Of a DNA stretch of 35,070 nucleotides, positions 22,768 to 30,867 are shown in pieces. Each line of letters starts with the position of its first letter. The stretch's first letter is position 1. The translations under genes were made by a program, and so were the position numbers. The notes beneath the pieces were generated by a model. That model did not search any database. It had not been told where the DNA came from and worked only from the letters and a program-made list of their open reading frames with translations. This DNA comes from Marmoricola sp. GTDB lineage: Bacteria > Actinomycetota > Actinomycetes > Propionibacteriales > Nocardioidaceae. The stretch is taken from NCBI RefSeq assembly GCF_025965215.1, contig NZ_JAOPXI010000001.1:1-35070 (forward strand). The letters run 5' to 3'.

Positions 22768-24821
22768 CGGGTCACCGCCAGCAGGCGATCAGAGCTCACC
22801 ACGCCGACCGATCGGACCTGGTCGGCGCCCACGAGCTCGGAGTAGGCGAGCACCGGAAGCTGGTGCAGCGAGGGGCGCACCAGGCGGCGTACGGCGGCGC
22901 GCAGCTGGGGCGAGCAGACCAGCACCGGGCGCAGGTTCTTGTTCTCGGCATCGGTGAGCAACGTCGTCAGCTGGTTGAGGACCGACTGCCCGAGCTCGGG
23001 GTCCATCGCGATCACGCTCCCGGCTTCGGAGGGCCGCAGGTCCTCGAGCATCTGCTGCTCGAGCTGGGGCTCGAGGCTGATCACGTGCACCGTGCGGTCG
23101 GTCGTGTACGGCGCCACGATCGCCGGCCCGAGGGCGGCGCGGGCCGAGTCGACGAGCTGGTCGAGGTCCTTGGTGGCCGTGGCCCGCAGGGAGAGAGCTT
23201 CGTAGATCCGGACCAGGTCGCGCACCGACACACCTTCGTCCAGCAGTGTCTGCAGCACGCGCTGGACCTCGCCCAGGGTCATCTGCGCCGGGGTCAGCTC
23301 GTCCACGACGACCGGGTGGTTGCGCTTGACGACATCGGTCAGCAGCCGGACGTCCTCGCGGCCGAGCAGGCGGGCGGCGTGGCTGGTGACCACCTCGGCC
23401 AGGTGCGTGGTGATCACCGAAGCGCGGTCGACCACGGTGGCTCCGGCGAGCTCGGCCTGGTTGCGCATCTCGGCCGGGATCCACTTCGCGTCGAGACCGA
23501 ACACGGGCTCGCGGGTCGCCTCTCCCGGGAGCGAGCCCAGGCCATCCCCATGGAACCCAGCGCCGATCGCCAGGACGGTCCCGCTGGGAGCCTCACCGCG
23601 GGCGACCTCGATCCCGAAGAGCTTGATCGCATACGTGCGCAACGGCAGGTCCAGGTTGTCGCGGGTCCGGACGGGCGGTACGACGATGCCGATGTCGGTG
23701 GCAACCTTGCGACGCAGGGCCTTGACGCGTTCGAGCAGGTCACCGCCCTGGCTGGGGTCGACCAGGTCGACGATGTCGGGAGAGAGCTCCAGACCAAGGG
23801 GATCGATCTGGATCTCGCTGGCCAGGACCTCCGGTGAATCCGGTGACGGCAGCGCAGCGAGCGCCTCGGCCTCGGGAGAGATCGGGCTCGGGCTCTCCTC
23901 GACCCGCGTGCTGGCGAGCAGCATCACGCCACCGGCGAAGAAGAACGGGATCTTCGGCAGGCCAGGAATCAGGCAGAGCGTGATGGCTGCGAATCCGGCG
24001 ACGCGCAGCGGGGTCCGCCGGGCCATCAGCTGGCGCAGGATGTCGGAGCCCATGTCCGTCCCGCCGGCGGATCGGGTCACGATCAGGCCGGTGGCGACGG
24101 ACAGCAGCAGTGCCGGGATCTGCGAGACCAGGCCGTCGCCGATCGACAGCAGGCTGTACGTCGAGATCGCGTCGGTGAACGGCATCCCCTTCTGGCCCAC
24201 GCCGACACCGAGGCCGCCGATCAGGTTCACCAGGGTGATCACGATCGCGGCGATCGCGTCGCCCTTCACGAACTTCGAGGCACCGTCCATCGCGCCGTAG
24301 AAGTCGGCTTCGGCGTGCACCTCCTTGCGGCGGCGGCGCGCCTCGTCCTCGTCGATGAGGCCGGAGTTGAGGTCGGCGTCGATGGCCATCTGCTTGCCGG
24401 GCATCGCGTCGAGGGTGAAGCGGGCGCCGACCTCGGCGACCCGGCCGGCGCCGTTGGTGATCACGACGAACTGGATGACCAGCAGGATGGCGAAGACGAT
24501 CAGGCCGACGATCAGCGAACCGCCGACCACGAAGTGCCCGAACGTGTCGATCACGTTGCCGGCAAAGCCGTTCAGCAGCACGAGCCTGGTCGCGCTGACG
24601 TTGAGGGCCAGGCGGAACAGGGTCATCACCAGGATGACCGCTGGGAAGGCAGCGAAGTCCAGGGGCTTCTCGATGAACATGGCCGTGAGCAGGATCAGCA
24701 GCGCGCCGGTGATGTTCAGGGCGATCAGCATGTCGAGGACGATCGACGGCAGCGGGACGACGAGCATGACGACGATGAACACGATGCCGACGGGGACACC
24801 GAGCTGCATCAGACGTTTCAT
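22764..24821 (-). CDS. flhA: Flagellar type III export gate protein FlhA
   Basis: A 685-residue protein of normal length. The N-terminal ~300 residues hold about eight transmembrane helices (GIVFIVVMLVVPLPSIVLDM, ALNITGALLILLTAMF). They include the conserved FHIPEP-type cytoplasmic region (RFTLDAMPGKQMAIDADLNS, then GLIDEDEARRRRKEVHAEAD). The C-terminal ~340 residues form the cytoplasmic ring domain that docks chaperone-substrate complexes, with RVLQTLLDEGVSVRDLVRIYEAL. It drives proton-coupled export of rod, hook and filament proteins. A GAGGA ribosome site lies 5 nt upstream of ATG at 24821. A 97-bp gap separates it from flhB. Confidence 0.95.
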   Translation of the reverse strand: MKRLMQLGVPVGIVFIVVMLVVPLPSIVLDMLIALNITGALLILLTAMFIEKPLDFAAFPAVILVMTLFRLALNVSATRLVLLNGFAGNVIDTFGHFVVGGSLIVGLIVFAILLVIQFVVITNGAGRVAEVGARFTLDAMPGKQMAIDADLNSGLIDEDEARRRRKEVHAEADFYGAMDGASKFVKGDAIAAIVITLVNLIGGLGVGVGQKGMPFTDAISTYSLLSIGDGLVSQIPALLLSVATGLIVTRSAGGTDMGSDILRQLMARRTPLRVAGFAAITLCLIPGLPKIPFFFAGGVMLLASTRVEESPSPISPEAEALAALPSPDSPEVLASEIQIDPLGLELSPDIVDLVDPSQGGDLLERVKALRRKVATDIGIVVPPVRTRDNLDLPLRTYAIKLFGIEVARGEAPSGTVLAIGAGFHGDGLGSLPGEATREPVFGLDAKWIPAEMRNQAELAGATVVDRASVITTHLAEVVTSHAARLLGREDVRLLTDVVKRNHPVVVDELTPAQMTLGEVQRVLQTLLDEGVSVRDLVRIYEALSLRATATKDLDQLVDSARAALGPAIVAPYTTDRTVHVISLEPQLEQQMLEDLRPSEAGSVIAMDPELGQSVLNQLTTLLTDAENKNLRPVLVCSPQLRAAVRRLVRPSLHQLPVLAYSELVGADQVRSVGVVSSDRLLAVTR

Positions 24822-24839
24822 GGAGTCCTCTTCGGGCTG

Positions 24840-24878
24840 GTCCTGAGGAGGTCGGGTCGCGACCGTCTCGAAGGGCCG
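24840..24878. repeat. Possible dispersed palindromic repeat, copy 1
   Basis: The flhA-flhB gap contains GAGGAGGTCGGGTCGCGACC followed by GTCTCGAAGGG, with a perfect GGTCGCGACC palindrome at its centre. It resembles, from memory, the GAGGAG...GTCTCGAA interspersed repeats of Nocardioides-type genomes. A partly matching sequence lies in fliO. Confidence 0.4.
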
Positions 24879-24918
24879 TCCATGGCACCGGGTTGGCGCC
24901 GTCCTGGCGTCGGTGTCC

Positions 24919-26076
24919 CTATCGGCGCGCGTGCGCGGGACTTGAGGAAACCCGCGGGCCCGGGCGTCGACGTCGTCCCGCCACCGGTACCTCGGGCAGC
25001 TCGCCCTCGGAACGTGGTGACCGGTGCTGGCCGCCCCGCTGGCCGCGGGTACGCCGGCTGATGACGAACGCGAGCACCTGGGCCACGGCGGCGAACAACT
25101 CGGCAGGGATCTCCTGGCCGACCTTGGTCGAACGGTAGAGCGCGCGTGCGAGAGGGACGTCGCGTACCAGCGGGACCGATTCCGCGGTGGCGAGCTCGCG
25201 GATCCGCGCCGCGATCACACCGGCTCCGCGAGCTACCACCGTCGGAGCGCCTCGCTGGGCGTCGTAGCGCAGCGCGACGGCGACGTGTGTCGGATTGACC
25301 AGCACGACGTCGGCCGTCGCGACGTCGGCCATCATCCGGCTGCGAGCCATGGCGAGCTGGCGCGCCCGGATCGCGCCCTTGAGCATCGGATCACCCTCGG
25401 ACTGCCGGTGCTCCTCGCGGATGTCGTGCTTGGACATCCTGGTCTGCTTGCCGATCCGCCGGCGCTGGACGGCGTAGTCGGCACCGGCCATGCCCAGTCC
25501 GACGAGCCCGATGTTGCGGATCAGTCCCAACGCCCTGCTCGTTGCCGTGGACACCACGGTTTGGATCGGGACGAGTCCGCCGATCAGGGGCATCACCGCC
25601 TTGATCGCGGCGTAGGCCATCAGCGCCACCAGGGAGCTCTTGAGCAGCATCTTGGCTCCTTCCCAGAGCGCGTGCGGACCGAAGATCCGCTTCGCGCCCT
25701 TGATCGGGTCGAGCTTGGACCACTTCGGTTTCACCGCCTTGGGAGCCAGGTAGAAGCCGCCCTGGGCCACGGTCGAGCCGACACCCAGAACCATGACCCC
25801 GCTGCCGAGCACCACCAGGCTGACCAGCATGTGCTGGCCGGCCTGGCCCAGCATGGTCAGGGCCCGGCCGGTGGTGGCGTGGTCGCCCAGGGTGAAGCAC
25901 GTGACCATCAGGTCGCGGATCGCGTTGAACTCGTGGGAGAGCAGCGTGGGCATCACGAAGCCGACGACGAGCAGCGCGACCCAGCCTCCGAGCTCCTGGG
26001 TACGGGCGACCTGACCTTCCTTGCGTGACTCCTTGCGGCGCTTCGCGGTCGGCTTCTCGGTCTTCTCGCCGCTCAC
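24919..26076 (-). CDS. flhB: Flagellar export switch protein FlhB
   Basis: A 385-residue protein. The N-terminus EKTEKPTAKRRKESRKEGQV is the family hallmark. Four transmembrane segments follow (LGGWVALLVVGFVMPTLL is the first). The cytoplasmic domain carries the autocleavage site N261-P262-T263-H264, where cleavage after Asn switches export from hook to filament proteins. The C-terminal ~40 residues are an Arg/Ser/Pro-rich extension with no clear counterpart. GTG at 26076 is preceded by AGGAG and overlaps the stop of a tiny upstream ORF (GTGA). Confidence 0.95.
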   Translation of the reverse strand: MSGEKTEKPTAKRRKESRKEGQVARTQELGGWVALLVVGFVMPTLLSHEFNAIRDLMVTCFTLGDHATTGRALTMLGQAGQHMLVSLVVLGSGVMVLGVGSTVAQGGFYLAPKAVKPKWSKLDPIKGAKRIFGPHALWEGAKMLLKSSLVALMAYAAIKAVMPLIGGLVPIQTVVSTATSRALGLIRNIGLVGLGMAGADYAVQRRRIGKQTRMSKHDIREEHRQSEGDPMLKGAIRARQLAMARSRMMADVATADVVLVNPTHVAVALRYDAQRGAPTVVARGAGVIAARIRELATAESVPLVRDVPLARALYRSTKVGQEIPAELFAAVAQVLAFVISRRTRGQRGGQHRSPRSEGELPEVPVAGRRRRPGPRVSSSPAHARR

Positions 26077-26188
26077 CTGTTGCTCCTGGGTTGCGACATC
26101 TCGGCAAGCTCGCTGACCGGGGAACTCACGGGGCGCCTGCGATCGTGGCCGTGGGCTGGTTCGGCAGGTCGTCCAGACGCGACATCGC

Positions 26189-26890
26189 CTAGGGAAGTAC
26201 CGGGAAGGACAGGCCGACCAGGAGCAGCGTCAGTCCGATCTTCGCCGGGAACATCACATTCATCGCGTTGAGCTGCGGTGCGACCTTGGTCAGCAGGGCC
26301 AGGCCCAGGTCGGCGATGAAGAGCACGGCGATCATCGGCAGCGCGATCTGCACCGCGGTGGTGAAGAACATCCCGAACGCGGTCACCAGCAGGTCGGTGG
26401 GCCGGTGGATCCCCGGCGTCGTACCGAGCGGCAGGAAGTGGAAGGTGCGCAGCAGCCCGCCGATGATCAGCAGGTGGGCGCCGGTGGCGAACAGCAGCAT
26501 CGTGGCGAGCATCTGGTGGAACTTGCCGAAGACGGTGTTCATCGTCAGGCCCAGCGGGTCGAAGCCCTGGGCGAGCGAGAACCCACCGAAGACGTCGATC
26601 AGGCTGCCCGCCGTCGCGACCGCCTGGAAGAGCAGGTACGTCACGAAGCCCATGCCGGCCCCGATCGCGACCTGGGTCACCACGTTCACCGCCAGGGGCG
26701 CGAACCCGACCGGAATGTCGCCGGCCATGGTGGGCGTCACCGCGAAGGCGAGGCCGAGGGAGAGCACCACCTTGGCCATGGCAGGGACCGCTTGCGAGGA
26801 GAACGGTGGAACGATCGCGAGCCAGGAGACGATCCTGATCGAGGCGAGCAGGTAGGCGATCAGCGGTGCGCCGGCGATGGTGATGGTCAT
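26189..26890 (-). CDS. fliR: Flagellar export gate protein FliR
   Basis: A 233-residue membrane protein of the FliR/SctT family with five to six hydrophobic helices. The segments IRIVSWLAIVPPFSSQAVPA and FDPLGLTMNTVFGKFHQMLA are conserved, and a helix-rich C-terminus follows. With FliP and FliQ it builds the helical export-channel core in the basal body. It begins 3 nt after the fliQ stop and ends in TAG; a 112-nt stretch before flhB contains two tiny overlapping ORFs. Confidence 0.92.
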   Translation of the reverse strand: MTITIAGAPLIAYLLASIRIVSWLAIVPPFSSQAVPAMAKVVLSLGLAFAVTPTMAGDIPVGFAPLAVNVVTQVAIGAGMGFVTYLLFQAVATAGSLIDVFGGFSLAQGFDPLGLTMNTVFGKFHQMLATMLLFATGAHLLIIGGLLRTFHFLPLGTTPGIHRPTDLLVTAFGMFFTTAVQIALPMIAVLFIADLGLALLTKVAPQLNAMNVMFPAKIGLTLLLVGLSFPVLP

Positions 26891-26893
26891 CGC

Positions 26894-27163
26894 TCAGCCC
26901 AGCAGGCTCGGGATGCTCTCGAACAGGCTGGTGGTGAAGTCCACCAGCGTGTGCAGCATCCAGTCGCCGCAGATCAGCAGCACGATCCCGACGCCGATGA
27001 TCTTCGGCACGAACGAGAGCGTGAACTCCTGGATCTGGGTCATCGACTGGAACAACGAGACCGTGAAGCCGATGACCAGCGAGGTCACCAGGATCGGCGC
27101 CGACAGCTTGAGGGCGACCAGCATGGTCTGGAGGGCCAGCTGGATGATCGTGGTGTCGGTCAC
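26894..27163 (-). CDS. fliQ: Flagellar export gate protein FliQ
   Basis: An 89-residue protein with the two long hydrophobic helices of FliQ (ALKLSAPILVTSLVIGFTVS and IIGVGIVLLICGDWMLHTLV) and the conserved QSMTQIQEFTLSFVPKI loop between them. It is part of the FliPQR export channel. GTG at 27163 is preferred to GTG at 27172 because AGAGG lies at good distance upstream and VTDTTIIQLALQ matches the usual FliQ opening. Confidence 0.92.
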   Translation of the reverse strand: MTDTTIIQLALQTMLVALKLSAPILVTSLVIGFTVSLFQSMTQIQEFTLSFVPKIIGVGIVLLICGDWMLHTLVDFTTSLFESIPSLLG

Positions 27164-27187
27164 GAGACCCACCTCTGGCGTGTGTCG

Positions 27188-28054
27188 CTATTTCGCATAG
27201 CTCGCCACCAGCGACTTGATCACCAGTGCCCAGCCGTCCACGAGGACGAAGAGCAGCAGCTTGAACGGCAGCGAGACCATCACCGGCGGCATCATCATCA
27301 TGCCCAGGGCCATCAGGGCACCGCTGACCACGATGTCGATGACCAGGAACGGGATGAAGATGATGAACCCGATGATGAAGGCCTGCTTCAGCTCGCTCAG
27401 GATGAAGGCCGGTACCAGGGTGGCCATCGACACGTCGTCGCGGTTCTTCGGCAGGTCGCGCTTGGCGACCTGGGTCAGCAGGGTGAGCTCGGAGTCCTCG
27501 GTGTGATCGAGCATGAACGACTTCAGCGGCTTGATCCCGTCGTTCCAGGCCGCGGCGCTGGTCTTTGTTCCGTGCAGGTAGGGCTGGACCCCGTCGTGGT
27601 TCATGCTGCTGAGCACCGGCGCCATGATGAACAGGCTCAGGAACAGCGCCAGCCCGGCGAGTACCTGGTTCGGCGGGGTCTGCTGGAGCCCGAGCGCGTT
27701 CCGGGTCAGGCCGAGGACCACCAGGATCTTCGTGAAGCTGGTGCAGGTCAGCAGGATCGCGGGCAGCAGCGAGAGCAGCGTCATCGCGAGGATGACGGTG
27801 ACCGAGGTGCTCGGCTTGTTGGTCAGCCCGGAGAGGTCGACGGTGACCGAGGAGTCGCCGGTCTTGCTGGGGCCGGTCGGTCCCTTGGGACCCTGGACAT
27901 CGGCGTACGGGCCGATCGGCGACGTGGCGGATGTCTGGTCTGACGTCGGGGCCGAGGCGGAGGCGGCGGCGGTCGGCAGCACCAGGAGGCCGGCCAGTGC
28001 GACCAGCAGCAGGAGGGCCCTGCCCGTCGTACCGAGGAGGGCGGAGCCGCTCAC
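27188..28054 (-). CDS. fliP: Flagellar export gate protein FliP
   Basis: A 288-residue protein. A cleavable-looking signal sequence (ALLLLVALAGLLVLPTAAAS) precedes an exported linker, then the FliP core: ILAMTLLSLLPAILLTCTSF, LRTxGLQQTPPNQ-type segment TRNALGLQQTPPNQVLAGLA, and the C-terminal MMMMPPVMVSLPFKLLLFVL. The linker before the core is Gly/Pro-rich (QGPKGPTGPSKTGDSS), longer than in enterics. With FliQ and FliR it forms the export pore. Its GTG overlaps the fliO stop (GTGA). Confidence 0.94.
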   Translation of the reverse strand: MSGSALLGTTGRALLLLVALAGLLVLPTAAASASAPTSDQTSATSPIGPYADVQGPKGPTGPSKTGDSSVTVDLSGLTNKPSTSVTVILAMTLLSLLPAILLTCTSFTKILVVLGLTRNALGLQQTPPNQVLAGLALFLSLFIMAPVLSSMNHDGVQPYLHGTKTSAAAWNDGIKPLKSFMLDHTEDSELTLLTQVAKRDLPKNRDDVSMATLVPAFILSELKQAFIIGFIIFIPFLVIDIVVSGALMALGMMMMPPVMVSLPFKLLLFVLVDGWALVIKSLVASYAK

Positions 28055-28524
28055 GATGCCCGCCGCGACGTACGAGACGTCGCGGCGGTGAAGGCCTGGC
28101 GCCAGGTGGTGAAGGAGAGCACGGATCCCGCGAGTGCGCCGCCGGGACCGACGGTGGCTGTGGGCCGGGCGCGGTGTGAGCCAGCCGAGCGCGCGAGGGT
28201 GAGTGGCTTCGAGACGGGCGCTGGGACGCTCTGGTCCACCAGCGCCGGTCCGGCGAGCTCGAGCACATCCGCGATCTCCAGCTCGTCGGCGTCGAGCTCG
28301 GTCAGCACGCTGACGTGCTGCTCGGTGGTGCCGAGCACGAGGACCCGACTGCCGACCGTCACAACGGCCACCGACGTAGTGCGGCTCAGCGGCTGGCGGT
28401 GGACGACGTGCACCAGAGCGCCGGAGTTGCCGCGGAACCTACGCGCCCCGAACCGGGCGAGCAGGAGAAGGAGTCCGACGACGATCGAGAGCGAGACGAC
28501 CAGCCGGATGGTGAGCTCGAGCAT
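28051..28524 (-). CDS. fliO: Flagellar protein FliO-like
   Basis: A 157-residue protein. One N-terminal transmembrane helix (LVVSLSIVVGLLLLLARFGA) is followed by the FliO-type cytoplasmic strand region VVHRQPLSRTTSVAVVTVGS and LVLGTTEQHVSVLTEL. It assists FliP assembly. Identification rests on this weakly conserved pattern plus its place between fliN and fliP. The C-terminal ~65 residues are low-complexity, and part (DQSVPAPVSKPLT) is encoded by sequence resembling a dispersed repeat. Confidence 0.82.
   Translation of the reverse strand: MLELTIRLVVSLSIVVGLLLLLARFGARRFRGNSGALVHVVHRQPLSRTTSVAVVTVGSRVLVLGTTEQHVSVLTELDADELEIADVLELAGPALVDQSVPAPVSKPLTLARSAGSHRARPTATVGPGGALAGSVLSFTTWRQAFTAATSRTSRRAS
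28205..28246. repeat. Possible dispersed repeat, copy 2, inside fliO
   Basis: On the minus strand CTGGTGGACCAGAGCGTCCC is followed by AGCGCCCGTCTCGAAGCCAC. It shares CCGTCTCGAAG with the flhA-flhB gap element and loosely fits the same remembered consensus. It lies in the poorly conserved C-terminus of fliO. Confidence 0.3.
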
Positions 28525-28527
28525 GTC

Positions 28528-29373
28528 TCAGCCCGCTGCGCTGTCGTCGATGATCTCGGTGACCCGGAGGCCGAAGTCCTCGTCGATCACGACGACCTCG
28601 CCGCGAGCGATCAGCCGGCCGTTGACCAGAAGGTCGGCCGGGCTGCCCGCCGCTCGATCGAGTTCGAGAACGGCGCCGGGAGTCAGGGCGAGCAGGTCGC
28701 GCACGGTCATCCGGGTGCGACCGAGCTCGACAGTCACCTCCATGTCGACGCCGTGCAACATCTCGATCCCGCGTCGCGGCAGCGGCGTGACGACGCGGTC
28801 GCCCGCGACGGCCGACGGCATGGCCGGCGTCGCGCTCGGCTCCACGACCGTGTCGCCAACGTCGGCCTTCGGCGTCTCGACGGCTTCGATCGGAGGTGGC
28901 TGCTCGACGTCGGCCGGCCGGCCCTCGAGCAGGTGGTCCTGGATCAGGATCGAGGCGGCGATGCCGGACCCGATCAGCGGGACGACGGTGAAGTCCGGCC
29001 CGATGTCGGAGAGCACCAGATCCAGGCCGAAAGTGCGTGCTGCCTTCGCGGTACCGCCGAGGACCTCGGCCAGGGCGTCGATCGCCGGCTGGGTGGCTGC
29101 CGCGAGGTCGAGCCCCTCGATCGGGCTGGCGGCCAACGCTTGGGTCAGCTCGTCGCCGACGAGGACAGCCACGCGCCCGGTCAGCGGGCCGTCGAGCTCG
29201 GCGATCGCGGCACCGGCGAAGGCTGCGGTGACGTGCTCGTTGCCAGGTTGCGCACCCGCCGCGACCAGGGGTTCGACCGAGGGCAGCACCGCGGCTGCGG
29301 CGCTCGCGGCCGCCAGGGCCAGTTCGGCGCCGGTCAGCTGGGCGGCGCGGGACCCCGGAGGCGTGCTGGTCAT
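28528..29373 (-). CDS. fliN: Flagellar motor switch protein FliN, long form
   Basis: A 281-residue protein, roughly twice the length of enteric FliN. The C-terminal ~75 residues are the SpoA/FliN domain: [53 protein letters not shown]. The N-terminal ~170 residues are Ala/Leu-rich and resemble a CheC/FliY-like middle domain ([20 protein letters not shown]), joined by a Pro-rich linker. I do not see the phosphatase E-x2-N pair clearly, so CheY-P phosphatase activity is uncertain. It forms the lower C-ring. ATG overlaps the fliM stop. Confidence 0.88.
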   Translation of the reverse strand: MTSTPPGSRAAQLTGAELALAAASAAAAVLPSVEPLVAAGAQPGNEHVTAAFAGAAIAELDGPLTGRVAVLVGDELTQALAASPIEGLDLAAATQPAIDALAEVLGGTAKAARTFGLDLVLSDIGPDFTVVPLIGSGIAASILIQDHLLEGRPADVEQPPPIEAVETPKADVGDTVVEPSATPAMPSAVAGDRVVTPLPRRGIEMLHGVDMEVTVELGRTRMTVRDLLALTPGAVLELDRAAGSPADLLVNGRLIARGEVVVIDEDFGLRVTEIIDDSAAG

Positions 29374-30374
29374 CGGATCTCCTTACGGGTGCCCACGATC
29401 AGGGCGGCGAGGCGCTGTCCCTGGGCTCCGGCGGTGGCGTGGGCAAAGGTGGTGTCGTCGACGGTGACGTCGAGCGGTGCCGAGGCCGGGTGCGAGAGGC
29501 GCAGCACATCTCCGGGCTCCAGCGAGCTGAGGGCGTCCGGGCCGAGCTGGGTCGGGCGGAAGCGGACCGCCACCTCGAGCGGGACGGTGGCGAAGCGGGC
29601 TGCCAGCACCTCGGCGGCCTGGGCGCGCTTGGCGCGCTCGCGGTCCGAAGCCGGAGCCGGAGCCGCCGCGCTGGCCAGGTGGGGGAGCAGCCCGCTGAAC
29701 GGGAGACAGACAGTCACCTTGTGCGCCCGGTCACCGACGCGCATGTCGAAGGTCGAGACGACCATGACGTCGGCGGCGCCGGCCACCTGGGCGAACTGCG
29801 GGCTGTACTCGATGCCGGTCACGGTCGGCTCCAGGGGCACGATCCCGGCCAGCGAGTAGCGCATCTCGCCCAGCAGCCGCTCGATCAGACCGCCGATGAC
29901 ACCGCTCTCGATCTCGGTGAGCGGGCGTTGCGGCTGGTCGGCGTTTCCGGGCCCGCCGAGCATGTGGTCGACGCACGACATCGTCGCGACCAGGGGAATC
30001 TCCAGGACACCGAGCCCGGGCATCGGGTCGGCGGCGAACATGGTCAGGTAGGTGGCCGGTTCGAGCGAGTCGACGTACTCGGCATAGCTGCGCTGCTCGA
30101 TCGAGAGCAGGGCGACCTGGCAGACCGTGCGCAGCGAGGACGTGAAGACCGTGGTCGCCTGCCGGGCGAACCCGTCGAAGCCCAGCTGCAGGATCCGCGA
30201 GTGCTCGCGGGAGAGCTGGATGGGTCGCCGGAAGTCGTAGGCGACTGCCTCGGCCGAGCCCGTACGACGGCGCGCGCGACCGCTCGCCGAACCTGCCCGA
30301 GAGGCCGCTCGTGGGGCGGAGGACGCAGACGCAAGGAGACTCACGTGGGAGGTATCGGCTCCCCGCTGAGCCAC
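29370..30374 (-). CDS. fliM: Flagellar motor switch protein FliM
   Basis: A 334-residue protein. After a basic, low-complexity N-terminus (~45 residues, [20 protein letters not shown] begins the core) comes the CheC-like middle domain with MLGGPG and [17 protein letters not shown], and a C-terminal SpoA domain ([20 protein letters not shown]). The canonical N-terminal CheY-binding LSQxEID motif is not evident. FliM links the C-ring to torque generation and chemotaxis. GTG at 30374 is preferred because AAAGG lies 5 nt upstream; GTG at 30344 is possible. Confidence 0.92.
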   Translation of the reverse strand: MAQRGADTSHVSLLASASSAPRAASRAGSASGRARRRTGSAEAVAYDFRRPIQLSREHSRILQLGFDGFARQATTVFTSSLRTVCQVALLSIEQRSYAEYVDSLEPATYLTMFAADPMPGLGVLEIPLVATMSCVDHMLGGPGNADQPQRPLTEIESGVIGGLIERLLGEMRYSLAGIVPLEPTVTGIEYSPQFAQVAGAADVMVVSTFDMRVGDRAHKVTVCLPFSGLLPHLASAAAPAPASDRERAKRAQAAEVLAARFATVPLEVAVRFRPTQLGPDALSSLEPGDVLRLSHPASAPLDVTVDDTTFAHATAGAQGQRLAALIVGTRKEIR

Positions 30375-30390
30375 CTGAGCCTTTATCCGG

Positions 30391-30867
30391 TCACTGCGTG
30401 ACGAACTCCGTGAAGTACACCCCCATCACTGCCTTGTCGTAGACCGTGCTCAGCTTGGTTTCCAGCTGCTTCTTGAGCATCTCTCGTTGGGTCGAGCTGT
30501 TGACCTCGGCCATCGGGAGCCCTGAGAACTCGGAAATCGTGGTGTCCAGGGCCTTGGTGCCGTCGGCCTCGCTGCTTCCAGCCACCAGCTGCAGGGCGAT
30601 CCCCACCCGCAGGTAGTGCTCGCCGGCCAGGTTGATCTGGATGGAGTCGAGCTTGAGGATCGAGCCCGGTTGCGGTGGCCCCGGCGGGGCGGCGGGCTTG
30701 GTGAACCAGTAGCCGCCACCTGCGACGACGAGCACCGCAGCCACGATCATGACCAGCTTCTTCATGCTCTTCGGCTCTTTGGCGTCCTTCGAGTTCTTGG
30801 TCTTCGTGGTCGCCTTGCCGGCCTCGGCTGCCTCGGCGGCGGTCTGGGGGATAGCGGTCACGGTCAT
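30391..30867 (-). CDS. fliL: Flagellar basal-body-associated protein FliL
   Basis: A 158-residue protein. A charged cytoplasmic N-terminus (KTKNSKDAKEPKSMKKL) leads into one transmembrane helix (VMIVAAVLVVAGGGYWF), then an exported domain with DSIQINLAGEHYLRVGIALQ and the terminal VYFTEFVTQ typical of FliL. It sits beside MotAB and supports stator function. ATG overlaps the motB stop (ATGA). Confidence 0.9.
   Translation of the reverse strand: MTVTAIPQTAAEAAEAGKATTKTKNSKDAKEPKSMKKLVMIVAAVLVVAGGGYWFTKPAAPPGPPQPGSILKLDSIQINLAGEHYLRVGIALQLVAGSSEADGTKALDTTISEFSGLPMAEVNSSTQREMLKKQLETKLSTVYDKAVMGVYFTEFVTQ

Noticed and set aside
26073-28268. 731-codon minus-strand frame overlapping fliP, fliQ and fliR
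   Set aside because: Out-of-frame shadow of the export-gate genes; only its last 18 codons were kept as a possible tiny ORF.
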